The notes under the pieces: model-generated | What the model saw: only the letters and a program-made list of their open reading frames with translations | Told to the model about the DNA's origin: nothing | Database searches by the model: none | Assembly (NCBI RefSeq): GCF_009877425.1 | Contig: NZ_WXEY01000002.1 | Coordinates: 262,960 to 326,959, forward strand | DNA length: 64,000 bases | Source: Heliomicrobium undosum | GTDB taxonomy: Bacteria > Bacillota > Desulfitobacteriia > Heliobacteriales > Heliobacteriaceae | Direction of reading: 5' to 3' | Translations under genes and position numbers: made by a program | Shown here: positions 25,692-34,504 of the stretch, in pieces | Numbering within the stretch: position 1 is the stretch's first letter | Layout: each line of letters opens with the position of its first letter

Positions 25692-27767
25692 TTAATCGAC
25701 GAGCTTGCTCAGATCAGCCACTCCCCGGGTCAGTCCGATAACACCGTTGAGGAGGGCGAGACGGTTTTCTCGGATGGCCGGATCGTCGGCCATAACCATG
25801 ACGGCGTTGAAGAAAGCGTCCACAGCCGGACGCAGGGCGGCTACAGCCGCCAGGATAGCGCCGTAGTCGCCGCCAGCCTGCCGGACTTGCTCTTCCGCCG
25901 CCTGCAAGGCCTTGTAGAGTTCACCTTCTGTCGCCTGTTCAAAGAGGTCAGGCTGGATGGATTTATCGCCGCCCTTCTTGGCCAGGTTGGCAGCCCGCGT
26001 GTAGGCGGTGATCAGCGCCGAGAAGGCCTCAGCCCGGCGGAAGTCGGACAAGGCTTTGGCCCGTTTCAGCACCTCGGCCGGTTGATCGAAGCCCTCGGCC
26101 AGCACGGCGTCGATGGTGTCGTAACGGATCCCCTCTTCCCCGAGGAGAAAGCGCAAGCGCTGGCGGAAAAATTCGGACAGGTCTCTTTGTGTCTGTTCCA
26201 GACTGCGCGTCGGCCGGCCCGCTGCGGCGTAGAGGTTGTAGGACTTCTCGATCACTGCTGCCAGGGACAAGGGCAGGTTGCCTCGCATGATGATCTGGCA
26301 GATGCCCTGGGCCTGCCGGCGCAACGCGTAGGGATCCTGGGAGCCCGTCGGAATGATGCCGATAGAGAAGCAGCCGACGATGGCGTCGATCTTATCGGCT
26401 AGAGCAACCAGGGTCCCTTCCATGGCGCCGGGGACGGCATCGCCGGAGAAGCGGGGCTGGTAGTGCTCACGGATAGCATGGGCGACTTCAGGCGCCTCTC
26501 CCGATAATAGGGCGTACCGTTCCCCCATGATCCCTTGCAGTTCCGGAAACTCGTAGACCATATGGGTGACCAGATCGGCCTTGGCCAGTTCAGCAGCACG
26601 CAGGGCACGCTCCCGCAACGCCGCCGGGACGTTCATGCTGTCAGCCAGGAAAGCGGTGAGCGCCTGTTCCCGTTCGACCCGCTCATAGACGGTGCCTAGG
26701 CTTTCCTGAAAGACGATCTTTTTCAGTTTCTCCTTCTGGGCGTCCAAGGGGGTCTTTTGGTCTTCCGCATAGAAGAAAGCGGCGTCGGCTAAACGCGCCC
26801 GCAACACCTTTTCGTTGCCGGCCCGGACGACCGGGAGATGCTCAGATGTGCCGTTGCGGACGGTGATGAATTTGGGCAGCAGGCCGCCGGAGGGACTTTT
26901 CACAGGGAAGTAGCGCTGGTGCTCCTTCATCGGCGTGATCAGCACCGCTTCGGGCAGGTGCATGTAATCAGCGTCCACCTCGCCGCAAAGTGCTGTGGGA
27001 TACTCGACCAGGTAGTTGATCTCATCGAGCAGCCCTTCGTCCTCGGCGACCTGACCGCCTACGGCGGCGGCAAGCTCGGTGATTTGCTTCCAGATCAATG
27101 CCTTGCGTTTTTGCGGATCGGCGATAACGTAAGCCTCTTCCAGGCGTTCCAGGTATTCCGACGGTTGGGTCAGTTCGATCGGACCGCCGCCGAGAAAGCG
27201 GTGACCGCAGGTCGTCCGGCCCGCTTGCACCCCTTCAACCTCAACAGGGGCGACTTCCTCGCCATAGAGGGCAACGATCCAGCGGATAGGCCGGGCGAAC
27301 CGCGTCTCACCCCAGGCCCAGCGCATCGGTTTCGGGAATGAAAGACCGCTGATCCAACCTTTCAGCAGTTGCGGCAGCACCTCCCGGGCGGGTCGTCCGC
27401 TTTCGGTGCGGAGGGCATAGAGGTAGGGCACGCCGACCAGATCACGGGTCACCAGGGCCGAAACATCAACGCCCTGAGAGCGGGCAAAACCCTGGGCGGC
27501 CTTCGTCGGGTTGCCCTCTTTGTCAAAGCCGGCCTTGACGGCCGGGCCTTTCACTTCCAGCCGCAGGTCTTCCTGTTGCGCCGCCACTTGCCTGACATAG
27601 AGGGTGAGGCGCCGCGGGGTACCGTAGGTTTCAACGGCGCCGTAGGCCAGGCGGGCCTCCTGAAGCCCCTTTTCGGCCAACTCGCGCAGTTGGGCCAGGG
27701 CGGGAGGCATGAATTTCGCCGGGATTTCTTCTGTTCCGATTTCCAATAACAGATCGCGAGTGTTCAC
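25692..27767 (-). CDS. glyS: Glycyl-tRNA synthetase beta subunit
   Basis: 691 residues, normal length. It opens with LLLEIGTEEIPAKFMPPAL, the typical beta-subunit start. Further landmarks are GPAVKAGFDKEGNPTKAAQGFARSQGV, TTCGHRFL, the HD-like core YEFPELQGIMGERYALLSGE and the C-terminal anticodon-binding DALR-like helices. With GlyQ it forms the heterotetrameric alpha2beta2 glycine-tRNA ligase. GTG start with GGAGG seven bases upstream. It lies 53 bases downstream of glyQ. Confidence 0.97.
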   Translation of the reverse strand: MNTRDLLLEIGTEEIPAKFMPPALAQLRELAEKGLQEARLAYGAVETYGTPRRLTLYVRQVAAQQEDLRLEVKGPAVKAGFDKEGNPTKAAQGFARSQGVDVSALVTRDLVGVPYLYALRTESGRPAREVLPQLLKGWISGLSFPKPMRWAWGETRFARPIRWIVALYGEEVAPVEVEGVQAGRTTCGHRFLGGGPIELTQPSEYLERLEEAYVIADPQKRKALIWKQITELAAAVGGQVAEDEGLLDEINYLVEYPTALCGEVDADYMHLPEAVLITPMKEHQRYFPVKSPSGGLLPKFITVRNGTSEHLPVVRAGNEKVLRARLADAAFFYAEDQKTPLDAQKEKLKKIVFQESLGTVYERVEREQALTAFLADSMNVPAALRERALRAAELAKADLVTHMVYEFPELQGIMGERYALLSGEAPEVAHAIREHYQPRFSGDAVPGAMEGTLVALADKIDAIVGCFSIGIIPTGSQDPYALRRQAQGICQIIMRGNLPLSLAAVIEKSYNLYAAAGRPTRSLEQTQRDLSEFFRQRLRFLLGEEGIRYDTIDAVLAEGFDQPAEVLKRAKALSDFRRAEAFSALITAYTRAANLAKKGGDKSIQPDLFEQATEGELYKALQAAEEQVRQAGGDYGAILAAVAALRPAVDAFFNAVMVMADDPAIRENRLALLNGVIGLTRGVADLSKLVD

Positions 27768-27820
27768 GCGTCAACCTCCTCAATTTCCGGGGGATCAAGA
27801 GATCCCTGCACAGCAGTTGT

Positions 27821-28744
27821 CTACTCCCCTGCGTTCTCCTGATCAAGACCGAGCCGCTGGCGCTGCGCCGGATCCTTGATCAAGGGATAACGGAGACGTT
27901 CCCGCTGTTTTACATAAGCCTGGGCGCATACTCGGGCCAAGTGGCGAACACGGGTGATGAAGCCGGTTCGTTCCGTCACCGAGATGGCGCCCCTGGCATC
28001 AAGGAGGTTGAAGGTGTGGGAACACTTGAGCACATAGTCGTAGGCCGGTTGCACCAGCTCTTTTTCGATCACCCGCAGCGCCTCTTTTTCATACATGTCG
28101 AAGAAGTTGAACAGCGCTGCCGTATCGGCCACTTCAAAGTTGTAATGGGAGTAATCGACCTCACCCTGGTGATGGACATCGCCGTAGGTGATGCCTTCGA
28201 CCCATTCGATGTCGTATACGGAATCCTTCTGTTGGATGAACATAGCGATCCGTTCGATGCCATAGGTGATCTCGGCGCAAACGGGACGGCAGTCGATGCC
28301 CCCGCACTGCTGGAAGTAGGTGAACTGGGTCACCTCCATGCCGTCAAGCCAAACCTCCCAACCAAGACCCCAAGCGCCAAGGGTGGGCGATTCCCAGTTG
28401 TCTTCGACGAAACGGATGTCATGCTTGAGCGGGTCGATGCCCAGGCGGCGCAGGCTGTCCAGGTACATCTCCAGCACATCGTCGGGAGAGGGCTTGAGGA
28501 TGACCTGATACTGGTAGTAGTGCTGCAACCGGTTGGGGTTTTCGCCATAGCGCCCATCGGTGGGACGGCGAGAGGGTTCCACATAGGCCACATTCCAGGG
28601 CTCTGGTCCCAGGGCGCGCAGGAAGGTGGCCGGGTTCATCGTGCCGGCGCCTTTCTCCACGTCATAGGGCTGCTGAATGATGCATCCCTGTTCCCCCCAG
28701 AACTGGTTGAGCGCCAGAATGATCTCTTGAAAATTCACGGTCAA
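27821..28744 (-). CDS. glyQ: Glycyl-tRNA synthetase alpha subunit
   Basis: 307 residues containing the catalytic class II core: [90 protein letters not shown] at 28744 follows AAGGAGG by four bases; GTG at 28738 is ten bases away and is equally possible. It pairs with glyS. No glycine T-box leader was found upstream (see findings). Confidence 0.97.
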   Translation of the reverse strand: MTVNFQEIILALNQFWGEQGCIIQQPYDVEKGAGTMNPATFLRALGPEPWNVAYVEPSRRPTDGRYGENPNRLQHYYQYQVILKPSPDDVLEMYLDSLRRLGIDPLKHDIRFVEDNWESPTLGAWGLGWEVWLDGMEVTQFTYFQQCGGIDCRPVCAEITYGIERIAMFIQQKDSVYDIEWVEGITYGDVHHQGEVDYSHYNFEVADTAALFNFFDMYEKEALRVIEKELVQPAYDYVLKCSHTFNLLDARGAISVTERTGFITRVRHLARVCAQAYVKQRERLRYPLIKDPAQRQRLGLDQENAGE

Positions 28745-28951
28745 GCGTCCTCCTTATCTTGGTAACGTCTATTTATCGCCGCTTTCATGTCACAACTATC
28801 GAGCCATTGCCGCCCCCATTCCGAGTAATCAAACACAATTTTAACACAAAAAGACCAAAAATACGAAACCGCAGGGGAATCCGGTGGTTGATTTTATCGC
28901 CCAGCAGGAATTTTTAACAAACAGCAGAAAGTGAATAATGATCGATGCGCA

Positions 28952-28980
28952 TTGAATAAAAAGTTCCTCTCCGGTATAAT
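28952..28980 (+). promoter_or_regulatory. Sigma-A promoter of the 29041 gene
   Basis: TTGAAT (28952-28957), a 17-base spacer and consensus TATAAT (28975-28980), 60 bases before the ATG. Confidence 0.75.
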
Positions 28981-29040
28981 CATTTAGTGCCAATAAATGC
29001 CATGGGCGGATTGTCAACAAGGGGGAAAGGAGCGTATTTT

Positions 29041-30411
29041 ATGTCAGTAGCCGTCTTTCTGGCGCCGACAGCCTTTGACGCTTTTCAGATCGTTGAAGAA
29101 ATGTTCCAGGCCGGGCTCCCCGTGGCGACGGTAAAAGCAGAGTATGGTTCTACCGTTGTCGAGGGCAGAGACGCGCCTACCCTTGCCACCCGGACGGGCG
29201 CCTATGCGGGGCGTCCCACGCCATGCATCGCCGAACTGACCCCTCTGGAAAAAGGAACCATCGTTGTCTCTCGTCTGGACTTAGATACGATCGGCGCCTG
29301 CCTCGCTTTGATGGGGCAAAAACCGGAAGATGATAACTTCTGGGCAGGCGCTGCCTATCTTCAGGTGCGCGGACCCCACCGGTCCGGTGATCTTCCTGAG
29401 TATGTGCGGGAGCAGTTGGACGCATGGTCTTCCTGGTCTGAATCTCGTCTTCCCCTCGGCCCTTTCCGGCGCACGATCGATGTGACCGCTCATGTCGTCA
29501 AGGCCGGTGAGGCCATCCGGGCGATTCTAAGCGGTGATTGGGACCTGCTCACAGCTGGACGGCAGTGGGCAGCGGGTCATGATGCTGTTTCCGAGGCACG
29601 GCTGGTCGACGAGAGTCCCCTGGTCCGCGTTTTTGTCACCGAAGGCCCCCGTTGCTCCGCCGCCTATTACTCCCCCCGGCTGGGCCGGATCGTGCCAGCC
29701 ACGGTCGTCCTTGACTCCCGGCAGGGGACGATCACCATCGCCTGCGAAGGCGGCCAATTCGACGCCCGGTTGATTGTGCGCGAACTCTGGGGTTCCGGCG
29801 CCGGCGGCCGTCCCGGCATCGCCGAAAGCCCGCGCGATCGCCGGATGGGTTTGCCTGACCTGATCATGGCCGTCAATGTCGTGGGCAGGGCTGTTGAAGC
29901 CAGTTGGGCCGACAACGACCCGCCAACGGTCGATCCCGACGCTCCGCCCGAACTGACTTTTATCGCTATAGATTCTGTGGGCGGTTTGAAAATCGGGGAA
30001 CCGGTGATCGCCACCTTTCCCTTCTGGAAAGACGGCGCCGTCACGGTGCGCTCCCTCTGGGGCGGTTCGCCTGTTCTCGTCCCCGGCGGCGCTCTTTTTC
30101 CGGCCTATCCGGGGTTCTGGCTCCGTATCGAGGAGCGGGCCGAGGAGCCAGGCGCGGCGGTGATCCGGGGGCGCGTCTTCGGCCCCAATGACGCAGAAGA
30201 CGCCCTGGCGCCCTTGATGGAAGGGGAAGCGATTACGTACAAGGGGATGGAACTTTACCCTGATCCGCAGCGTCCTTTCGTCTACTGCTCTCCCTGGATG
30301 ACGGCGGAAGACAGCGACTGCGTCATTCGCTGCACAGCCGTGCAACTGCTGCCGACAGAAGCGTATCTGAAGGCATGCCATAAACCGGTGCAAGAAAAAC
30401 TGGTTCAGTGA
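29041..30411 (+). CDS. Unknown protein with DHH-phosphoesterase-like motifs, 456 aa
   Basis: ATG at 29041 with AAGGAG ten bases upstream. Visible landmarks: RTGAYAGRPTPCIAEL (about 57-72), VVSRLDLDTIGACLALMG (about 79-96), FWAGAAYLQVRGPHR, a region with VLDSRQGTITIACEGG, and a Gly-rich motif GGRPGIAESPRDRRMG (about 260-275). The Asp-rich V-S-x-x-D-L-D-T and the C-terminal G-G-R-P-G-x-A recall DHH/DHHA1 phosphoesterases, but the assignment is tentative. A further 130-residue C-terminal domain (from about PPELTFIAIDSVG) is unrecognised. There is no signal peptide or membrane span. It interrupts the conserved recO-glyQ order on the opposite strand with its own promoter and terminator. Confidence 0.7.
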   Translation: MSVAVFLAPTAFDAFQIVEEMFQAGLPVATVKAEYGSTVVEGRDAPTLATRTGAYAGRPTPCIAELTPLEKGTIVVSRLDLDTIGACLALMGQKPEDDNFWAGAAYLQVRGPHRSGDLPEYVREQLDAWSSWSESRLPLGPFRRTIDVTAHVVKAGEAIRAILSGDWDLLTAGRQWAAGHDAVSEARLVDESPLVRVFVTEGPRCSAAYYSPRLGRIVPATVVLDSRQGTITIACEGGQFDARLIVRELWGSGAGGRPGIAESPRDRRMGLPDLIMAVNVVGRAVEASWADNDPPTVDPDAPPELTFIAIDSVGGLKIGEPVIATFPFWKDGAVTVRSLWGGSPVLVPGGALFPAYPGFWLRIEERAEEPGAAVIRGRVFGPNDAEDALAPLMEGEAITYKGMELYPDPQRPFVYCSPWMTAEDSDCVIRCTAVQLLPTEAYLKACHKPVQEKLVQ

Positions 30412-30465
30412 GAGCCGGCTCAAGAAAATCGCTTCCGAATTCGATTTGTAGGCCTGTTCAAAATG

Positions 30466-30510
30466 AAAAGAGCCCCGGAGAACCTTCAGCGAGGTCTCTG
30501 GGGCTCTTTT
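30466..30510. terminator. Bidirectional terminator shared by the 29041 gene and recO
   Basis: A 16-bp stem with one wobble pair, AAAAGAGCCCCGGAGA (30466-30481) / TCTCTGGGGCTCTTTT (30495-30510). The recO stop codon lies in its loop. Confidence 0.8.
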
Positions 30511-31307
30511 TCCGCTTCCGGTTGATCTGCCTTGGGTTCTGGTTCATCGGCCAGGGAGCGTCCGACTGATTCCATAACCGCCCAGGAACGCATATTCCCT
30601 TCAGAACGACAGCGGATGGTATCCTTGAGCACCGCGGAAACGTGGCGCAGCAACTTGGGACCGACTCGCAAACGTCCGAGATCGCGCGGATCCATCTGCA
30701 ACAGATGGCGCAGCAGCGCGAGTGCCCCGGGGGCGATCAGACCTATATTACCGTGGCGATGGCGGCAACAGTTTCCGACCAACCCGCCCATCTCCGGCGA
30801 ATAGGCCGGCCAGGGACCCGAATCGGCGATTTCAACCTGTTCGCCGCAGTCCAGGCAGAGAAATAGCTCTGGGCAGTAGCCCAACCGGTCGAGCAGGCGC
30901 AGTTGGAACAGACAGGCAACCAGGTCGCCTGGAAAGACGGAGAGCAGATGCCACCCCGTCAGGAGCAACGGGAAAAGGTCAGCCCCGCCGTGATCGGGGC
31001 TGAGCCGGTCGACCAGTTCGGCCATAGAGGAGGCATGGCTAAAACGATCCACATCACCATGGAGGGCGGCGAAGGATTCGACCGGTTCCGCCTGGGTCAC
31101 CGTCTGCAGGTTCTTGCCCTCATAGAGGACGAGTTGGCTATGGGTCAGCGGCTGCGTGCCGGCGCGGAGGCGGCTCGTCGGTTTGCGCACCCCTTTGGCG
31201 ATGGCGGACACCTTTCCCCGTTCACGGGTGAGCAGTGTAAGCAGCCGGTCCGCTTCGCCATAACTCCGGCTGCGCAGGACCAGCGCCTGGGCACGGTAGA
31301 CGCGCAT
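30486..31307 (-). CDS. recO: DNA repair protein RecO
   Basis: 273 residues from the ATG at 31305-31307 (GGAGGGCGG just upstream); the frame is open further upstream without a start signal. It opens with YRAQALVLRSRSYGEADRLLTLLTRERGK, the RecO OB-fold, followed by AIAKGVRKPTSRLRAGTQPL. The zinc-binding region has CLDCG and a downstream GNCCRH pair. It assists RecF/RecR in loading RecA. The stop falls in the terminator loop. It lies ten bases after deoC. Confidence 0.93.
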   Translation of the reverse strand: MRVYRAQALVLRSRSYGEADRLLTLLTRERGKVSAIAKGVRKPTSRLRAGTQPLTHSQLVLYEGKNLQTVTQAEPVESFAALHGDVDRFSHASSMAELVDRLSPDHGGADLFPLLLTGWHLLSVFPGDLVACLFQLRLLDRLGYCPELFLCLDCGEQVEIADSGPWPAYSPEMGGLVGNCCRHRHGNIGLIAPGALALLRHLLQMDPRDLGRLRVGPKLLRHVSAVLKDTIRCRSEGNMRSWAVMESVGRSLADEPEPKADQPEAEKEPQRPR

Positions 31308-31317
31308 ATCCGCCCTC

Positions 31318-32043
31318 CTACCTCGATGCGGAGACCCCGGCGAAGCCGGGGAGGCCGTCAAGGATGACCAGTGAGGCGCTGGTCCCCAGGCGATCGGCGC
31401 CGGCTTCGAGCATGCGCACAGCCGTTTCTGCCGTCCGGATGCCCCCGGAGGCCTTAACACGGGCGCGCTTCTCCACTGTTTCCGCCATGAGTGACACATG
31501 AGCGGCTGTGGCGCCTCCGGGCCCAAAGCCCGTCGACGTTTTCACGTAATCGGCGCCTGCGTCCAAGGCGCGATGACAGGCGGCTGTGATCTCCTCGTCA
31601 GTGAGCAACGCCGTCTCCAGGATCACCTTGACGATGGCCCCAGGCTTTCGGCGGGCTTCTTCAACGACAGCCGCGATATCCGTCTCTATGGCGTTCCAAC
31701 GTCCCATCTTGGCCCAGCCCACATTCATCACCATATCCAATTCGAGCGCGCCGCCCCGCAATGCTTCTCGCGCCTCCAGGGCTTTCACGCGACTCAGGGA
31801 GGCGCCAAGGGGAAAGCCGATGACAGTGGCCACCTTGACCGGGCTGCCCTGCAACAGGGTGGCGCAGGTTTCCACCCAGACGGGGTTGACACAGACAGCG
31901 GCAAAACCGTAGGCTGCTGCCTCGCGGCAGAGGACTTCGATCTGCGCCTCCTCCGCATCCGGTTTCAACAGCGTATGGTCGATGAGTGGCGCGACCCTCT
32001 CACGGGTCCACCTATCCCCTGTTGGCAAGCTCACGGCTATCAC
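31318..32043 (-). CDS. deoC: Deoxyribose-phosphate aldolase
   Basis: Up to 241 residues. DeoC barrel motifs: LIDHTLLKPDA, AAVCVNPVWVE, VATVIGFPLGA, ELDMVMNVGW, VKVILETALLTDEE, the Schiff-base lysine in ADYVKTSTGFGPGGAT, and RVKASGGIRT. It cleaves 2-deoxyribose-5-phosphate to acetaldehyde and glyceraldehyde-3-phosphate. GTG at 32043 overlaps the era stop; GTG at 32034 is better spaced from GGAG. It is inserted into the usual cdd-era-recO order and makes functional sense beside cytidine deaminase, since both belong to pyrimidine-nucleoside salvage. Confidence 0.95.
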   Translation of the reverse strand: MIAVSLPTGDRWTRERVAPLIDHTLLKPDAEEAQIEVLCREAAAYGFAAVCVNPVWVETCATLLQGSPVKVATVIGFPLGASLSRVKALEAREALRGGALELDMVMNVGWAKMGRWNAIETDIAAVVEEARRKPGAIVKVILETALLTDEEITAACHRALDAGADYVKTSTGFGPGGATAAHVSLMAETVEKRARVKASGGIRTAETAVRMLEAGADRLGTSASLVILDGLPGFAGVSASR

Positions 32044-33047
32044 TCCATTTTTTCGTCGAAACCGAAGGATCGCAACACATCAGGGCGCTGGCGCCAGTCT
32101 TTCTTCACCTTCACCCAGAGTTCAAGATAGATCGAAGTTCCCAGCAGCGCCTCGATCTCCTGTCTTGCCTTCTGACCAACCTCTTTGAGCAGAGAGCCGC
32201 CCTTGCCGATGAGGATCCCCTTTTGAGAATCCCGTTCAGTAAAGATGGTGGCATGGACGACCATGCCACCCTTGGGCGTCTCTTGTAGGTGTTCAATGAT
32301 GACGGCCACCGAGTGGGGGATCTCCTCCCGGGTGGCATGGAGAACCTTCTCCCGGATCATTTCCGCCATCAACTGTCGTTCCGGCTGATCAGTGAAGGAG
32401 CCTGCCGGGTAGTAAAGAGGGCCTTCCGGCAGTTTGGCGAAGATCAGGTCCTTGAGCCGGTCCAGGTTAGTTTTTTCCTTCGCCGAGACAGGGATCAGTT
32501 CCTGCCATGCCACCATTTGGCTATACTGGCTGATTTTCTTCAATCCCTCTTCCCGGTTGACGGCGTCCAGCTTGTTGACAACGAGAAAGACGGGCGTTTT
32601 GATGTCTTTGAGCATTTGGCTGATGAACTGTTCTCCCCCGCCCGGTTCCTCCGACGCGTCGACGACATAGAGGATCAGGTCCACCTCGTTCAAGGTCTTG
32701 CGGGCTGTCGTGACCATGATCTCGCCCAGTTTGTGCTTGGGCTTGTGAATGCCGGGGGTGTCCAGAAAGATGGCCTGTCCGCCTGGCGCGTTGAGCACCC
32801 CGACGATGCGGTTGCGCGTTGTCTGGGGCTTGTCAGACATGATGGCCACTTTTTTGCCGATCATTTGGTTCATCAGTGTCGACTTGCCCACGTTTGGACG
32901 GCCGATGATGCTGATAAAACCGGAGCGGAGTTTCTCCGCGTTTCTTTCAGCGAGATCCGGCGCGGAAACCTTAGCGACTGCCTTCTCCGGCTGGGGTGCC
33001 GCTTTATCCCGCTGGTACCGCCGGACAAACCGATATTTTTCCGCCAA
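32040..33047 (-). CDS. era: GTPase Era
   Basis: 335 residues from TTG 33045-33047 (GAGGTG six bases upstream). G1 is GRPNVGKSTL, switch region KPQTTRNRIVGV, G3 DTPGIHKPKHKLGE, G4 NKLDAV, G5 SAKEKTN. The C-terminal KH domain has VHATIFTERDSQKGILIGKGGSLLKEVG. Era binds 16S rRNA in 30S maturation. The N-terminus carries about 40 extra Lys/Arg/Ala-rich residues before GFISIIG, longer than in most Era proteins of about 300 residues. The end of cdd overlaps a longer version of this frame. Confidence 0.95.
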   Translation of the reverse strand: MAEKYRFVRRYQRDKAAPQPEKAVAKVSAPDLAERNAEKLRSGFISIIGRPNVGKSTLMNQMIGKKVAIMSDKPQTTRNRIVGVLNAPGGQAIFLDTPGIHKPKHKLGEIMVTTARKTLNEVDLILYVVDASEEPGGGEQFISQMLKDIKTPVFLVVNKLDAVNREEGLKKISQYSQMVAWQELIPVSAKEKTNLDRLKDLIFAKLPEGPLYYPAGSFTDQPERQLMAEMIREKVLHATREEIPHSVAVIIEHLQETPKGGMVVHATIFTERDSQKGILIGKGGSLLKEVGQKARQEIEALLGTSIYLELWVKVKKDWRQRPDVLRSFGFDEKME

Positions 33048-33057
33048 AAAGGTCACC

Positions 33058-33519
33058 TCAGTCTTTCGATGATTCCGGTTGTGTCGGTTTGATGACTTCG
33101 GAAAGCCGGAAGATGCCTGGAAGCAAGTCACTTACCCTACTGACCTCCCGGCGTCCCTGGTCATCGACCATATAGACAGGCATTTGGGGAGCAAACTCGC
33201 CTAAGACCTGGCGGCAGGCGCCACAGGGCGTAACCGGCGACGGCGCGTCAGAGGTCAGGACAAGGGCATTGAATCGGTGACAGCCTTCCGATACGGCTTT
33301 GAATAGCGCTGTCCGTTCGGCGCAGTTGGTCAAGCCATAGGCGCTGTTTTCGATGTTGCAGCCACTGTAGATGGCCCCGTCTTCCCCCAGCAGCGCCGCG
33401 CCGACGCGAAAGCGCGAATAGGGCGCATAGGCGCGCTCGCGGGCTTGACGGGCCGCTTTGATCAAATTGTTCAGCGTTGCATCCGATAGAACCGGATTTT
33501 GATCGGTCGTTGATACCAT
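33058..33519 (-). CDS. cdd: Cytidine deaminase
   Basis: 153 residues. Zinc-site motifs are GCNIENSAYGLTNCAERTA (Cys-Ala-Glu) and PCGACRQVLGEF, with AYAPYSRFRVGAALL before them. It deaminates cytidine and deoxycytidine to uridine forms. The last 25 residues, after VYMVDD, run slightly longer than in short bacterial enzymes. GGGAGG lies six bases before the ATG. It sits between dgkA and era as in Bacillus. Confidence 0.96.
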   Translation of the reverse strand: MVSTTDQNPVLSDATLNNLIKAARQARERAYAPYSRFRVGAALLGEDGAIYSGCNIENSAYGLTNCAERTALFKAVSEGCHRFNALVLTSDAPSPVTPCGACRQVLGEFAPQMPVYMVDDQGRREVSRVSDLLPGIFRLSEVIKPTQPESSKD

Positions 33520-33599
33520 GGCGTCCTCCCTTCGTTCCTGTCAGGTCATTCATAGGATTTCCGCTCAGAGAGATTTTGGCGCAGCGCACAGGCAGCGTG

Positions 33600-34013
33600 T
33601 TACACCAATGATAGACAGTGCGCGTCCGGCAACGCGGCGGTGAAAGCGGACCGGAGAAGGCCGGCGAGGCGTGGACCGAAGATGATGATGCCGGCGATCA
33701 GCGCGTGCAGCGCCAGCAGGAGAACGGCACCGGCGGCGGCGTCCTTGGCGGCGCCGGACAGGGGGTGTCGTTCTGGGCCGATGCGATCGATTGCCGCTTC
33801 AATGGCGGAATTGAAGGATTCGCCGGCCAGGACCAGAAAAACAGCGGTGACCACCCAGGCCAGTTCCCATCCGCCCAGTCGAAACCAGGCGGCCATGGCC
33901 AGAGCGGTCACAGCGGCGATAAGATGGATCCGCATGTTCTGTTGCGTCTTGATCACCCAGATGATGCCGCGCCAGGCGTAGCAGAAAGAACGGAGGAGTT
34001 TTCTCAGGTCCAT
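33600..34013 (-). CDS. dgkA: Undecaprenol/diacylglycerol kinase, DgkA family
   Basis: 137 residues. An N-terminal amphipathic part (SFCYAWRGIIWVIKTQQNMRIH) is followed by three hydrophobic spans and the active-site signature GESFNSAIEAAIDRIG, then KDAAAGAVLLLALHALIAGI. In Gram-positives the enzyme mainly phosphorylates undecaprenol, recycling the lipid carrier used by cell-wall and polysaccharide pathways. It overlaps ybeY by ten bases. Confidence 0.93.
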   Translation of the reverse strand: MDLRKLLRSFCYAWRGIIWVIKTQQNMRIHLIAAVTALAMAAWFRLGGWELAWVVTAVFLVLAGESFNSAIEAAIDRIGPERHPLSGAAKDAAAGAVLLLALHALIAGIIIFGPRLAGLLRSAFTAALPDAHCLSLV

Positions 34014-34504
34014 TCCCGCTGCAATCCCTGGCTTTTCAGGATCTTTTCCTCCTGAGCCCGCATGCGGCTGGTCTGCTCCTCGTCACAGTGGTCATAGCCT
34101 AAGAGATGCAGCATGCCATGGACAAAGAGGAACCCCATTTCCCGTTCGAGGGAATGTCCATACTCCTGGGCCTGTCTCTCCGCTGTCTCGACAGAGATGA
34201 TGATGTCACCCAGCACCTTGCCGGCTGTGGGATCGTCAAAGTCAAAGTCCGCCTCGTCGTCACCCTCCTCCTCCATGGCGAAGGAAAGCACGTCTGTCGG
34301 CTGATCGATGTTCCGATACTCGGCGTTCAAACGGCGGATTTTTTCATCGTTCGTCAGGACCAGGCTGATCTCCGTTTCCTCCAGCGGATGACCAACCTCT
34401 TCCAGACAAGCTAGGGCCAACTGCTCCAGCATCAGTTGCCACGACTCTTCCACTTCCGGCGCCTGGGTTACGCCTTCCCGTTCATCCACTATATACAGTT
34501 CCAC
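34004..34504 (-). CDS. ybeY: Endoribonuclease YbeY
   Basis: 166 residues. The metal-binding signature HGMLHLLGYDH is intact; upstream are SLVLTNDEKIRRLNAEYRNI and the DVLSFAMEE motif. It matures 16S rRNA and takes part in ribosome quality control. An acidic insert (EEGDDEADFDFDD) follows DVLSF. GTG start with GGGAGG upstream; it overlaps pgpH by 23 bases and dgkA by ten. Confidence 0.95.
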   Translation of the reverse strand: MELYIVDEREGVTQAPEVEESWQLMLEQLALACLEEVGHPLEETEISLVLTNDEKIRRLNAEYRNIDQPTDVLSFAMEEEGDDEADFDFDDPTAGKVLGDIIISVETAERQAQEYGHSLEREMGFLFVHGMLHLLGYDHCDEEQTSRMRAQEEKILKSQGLQREWT

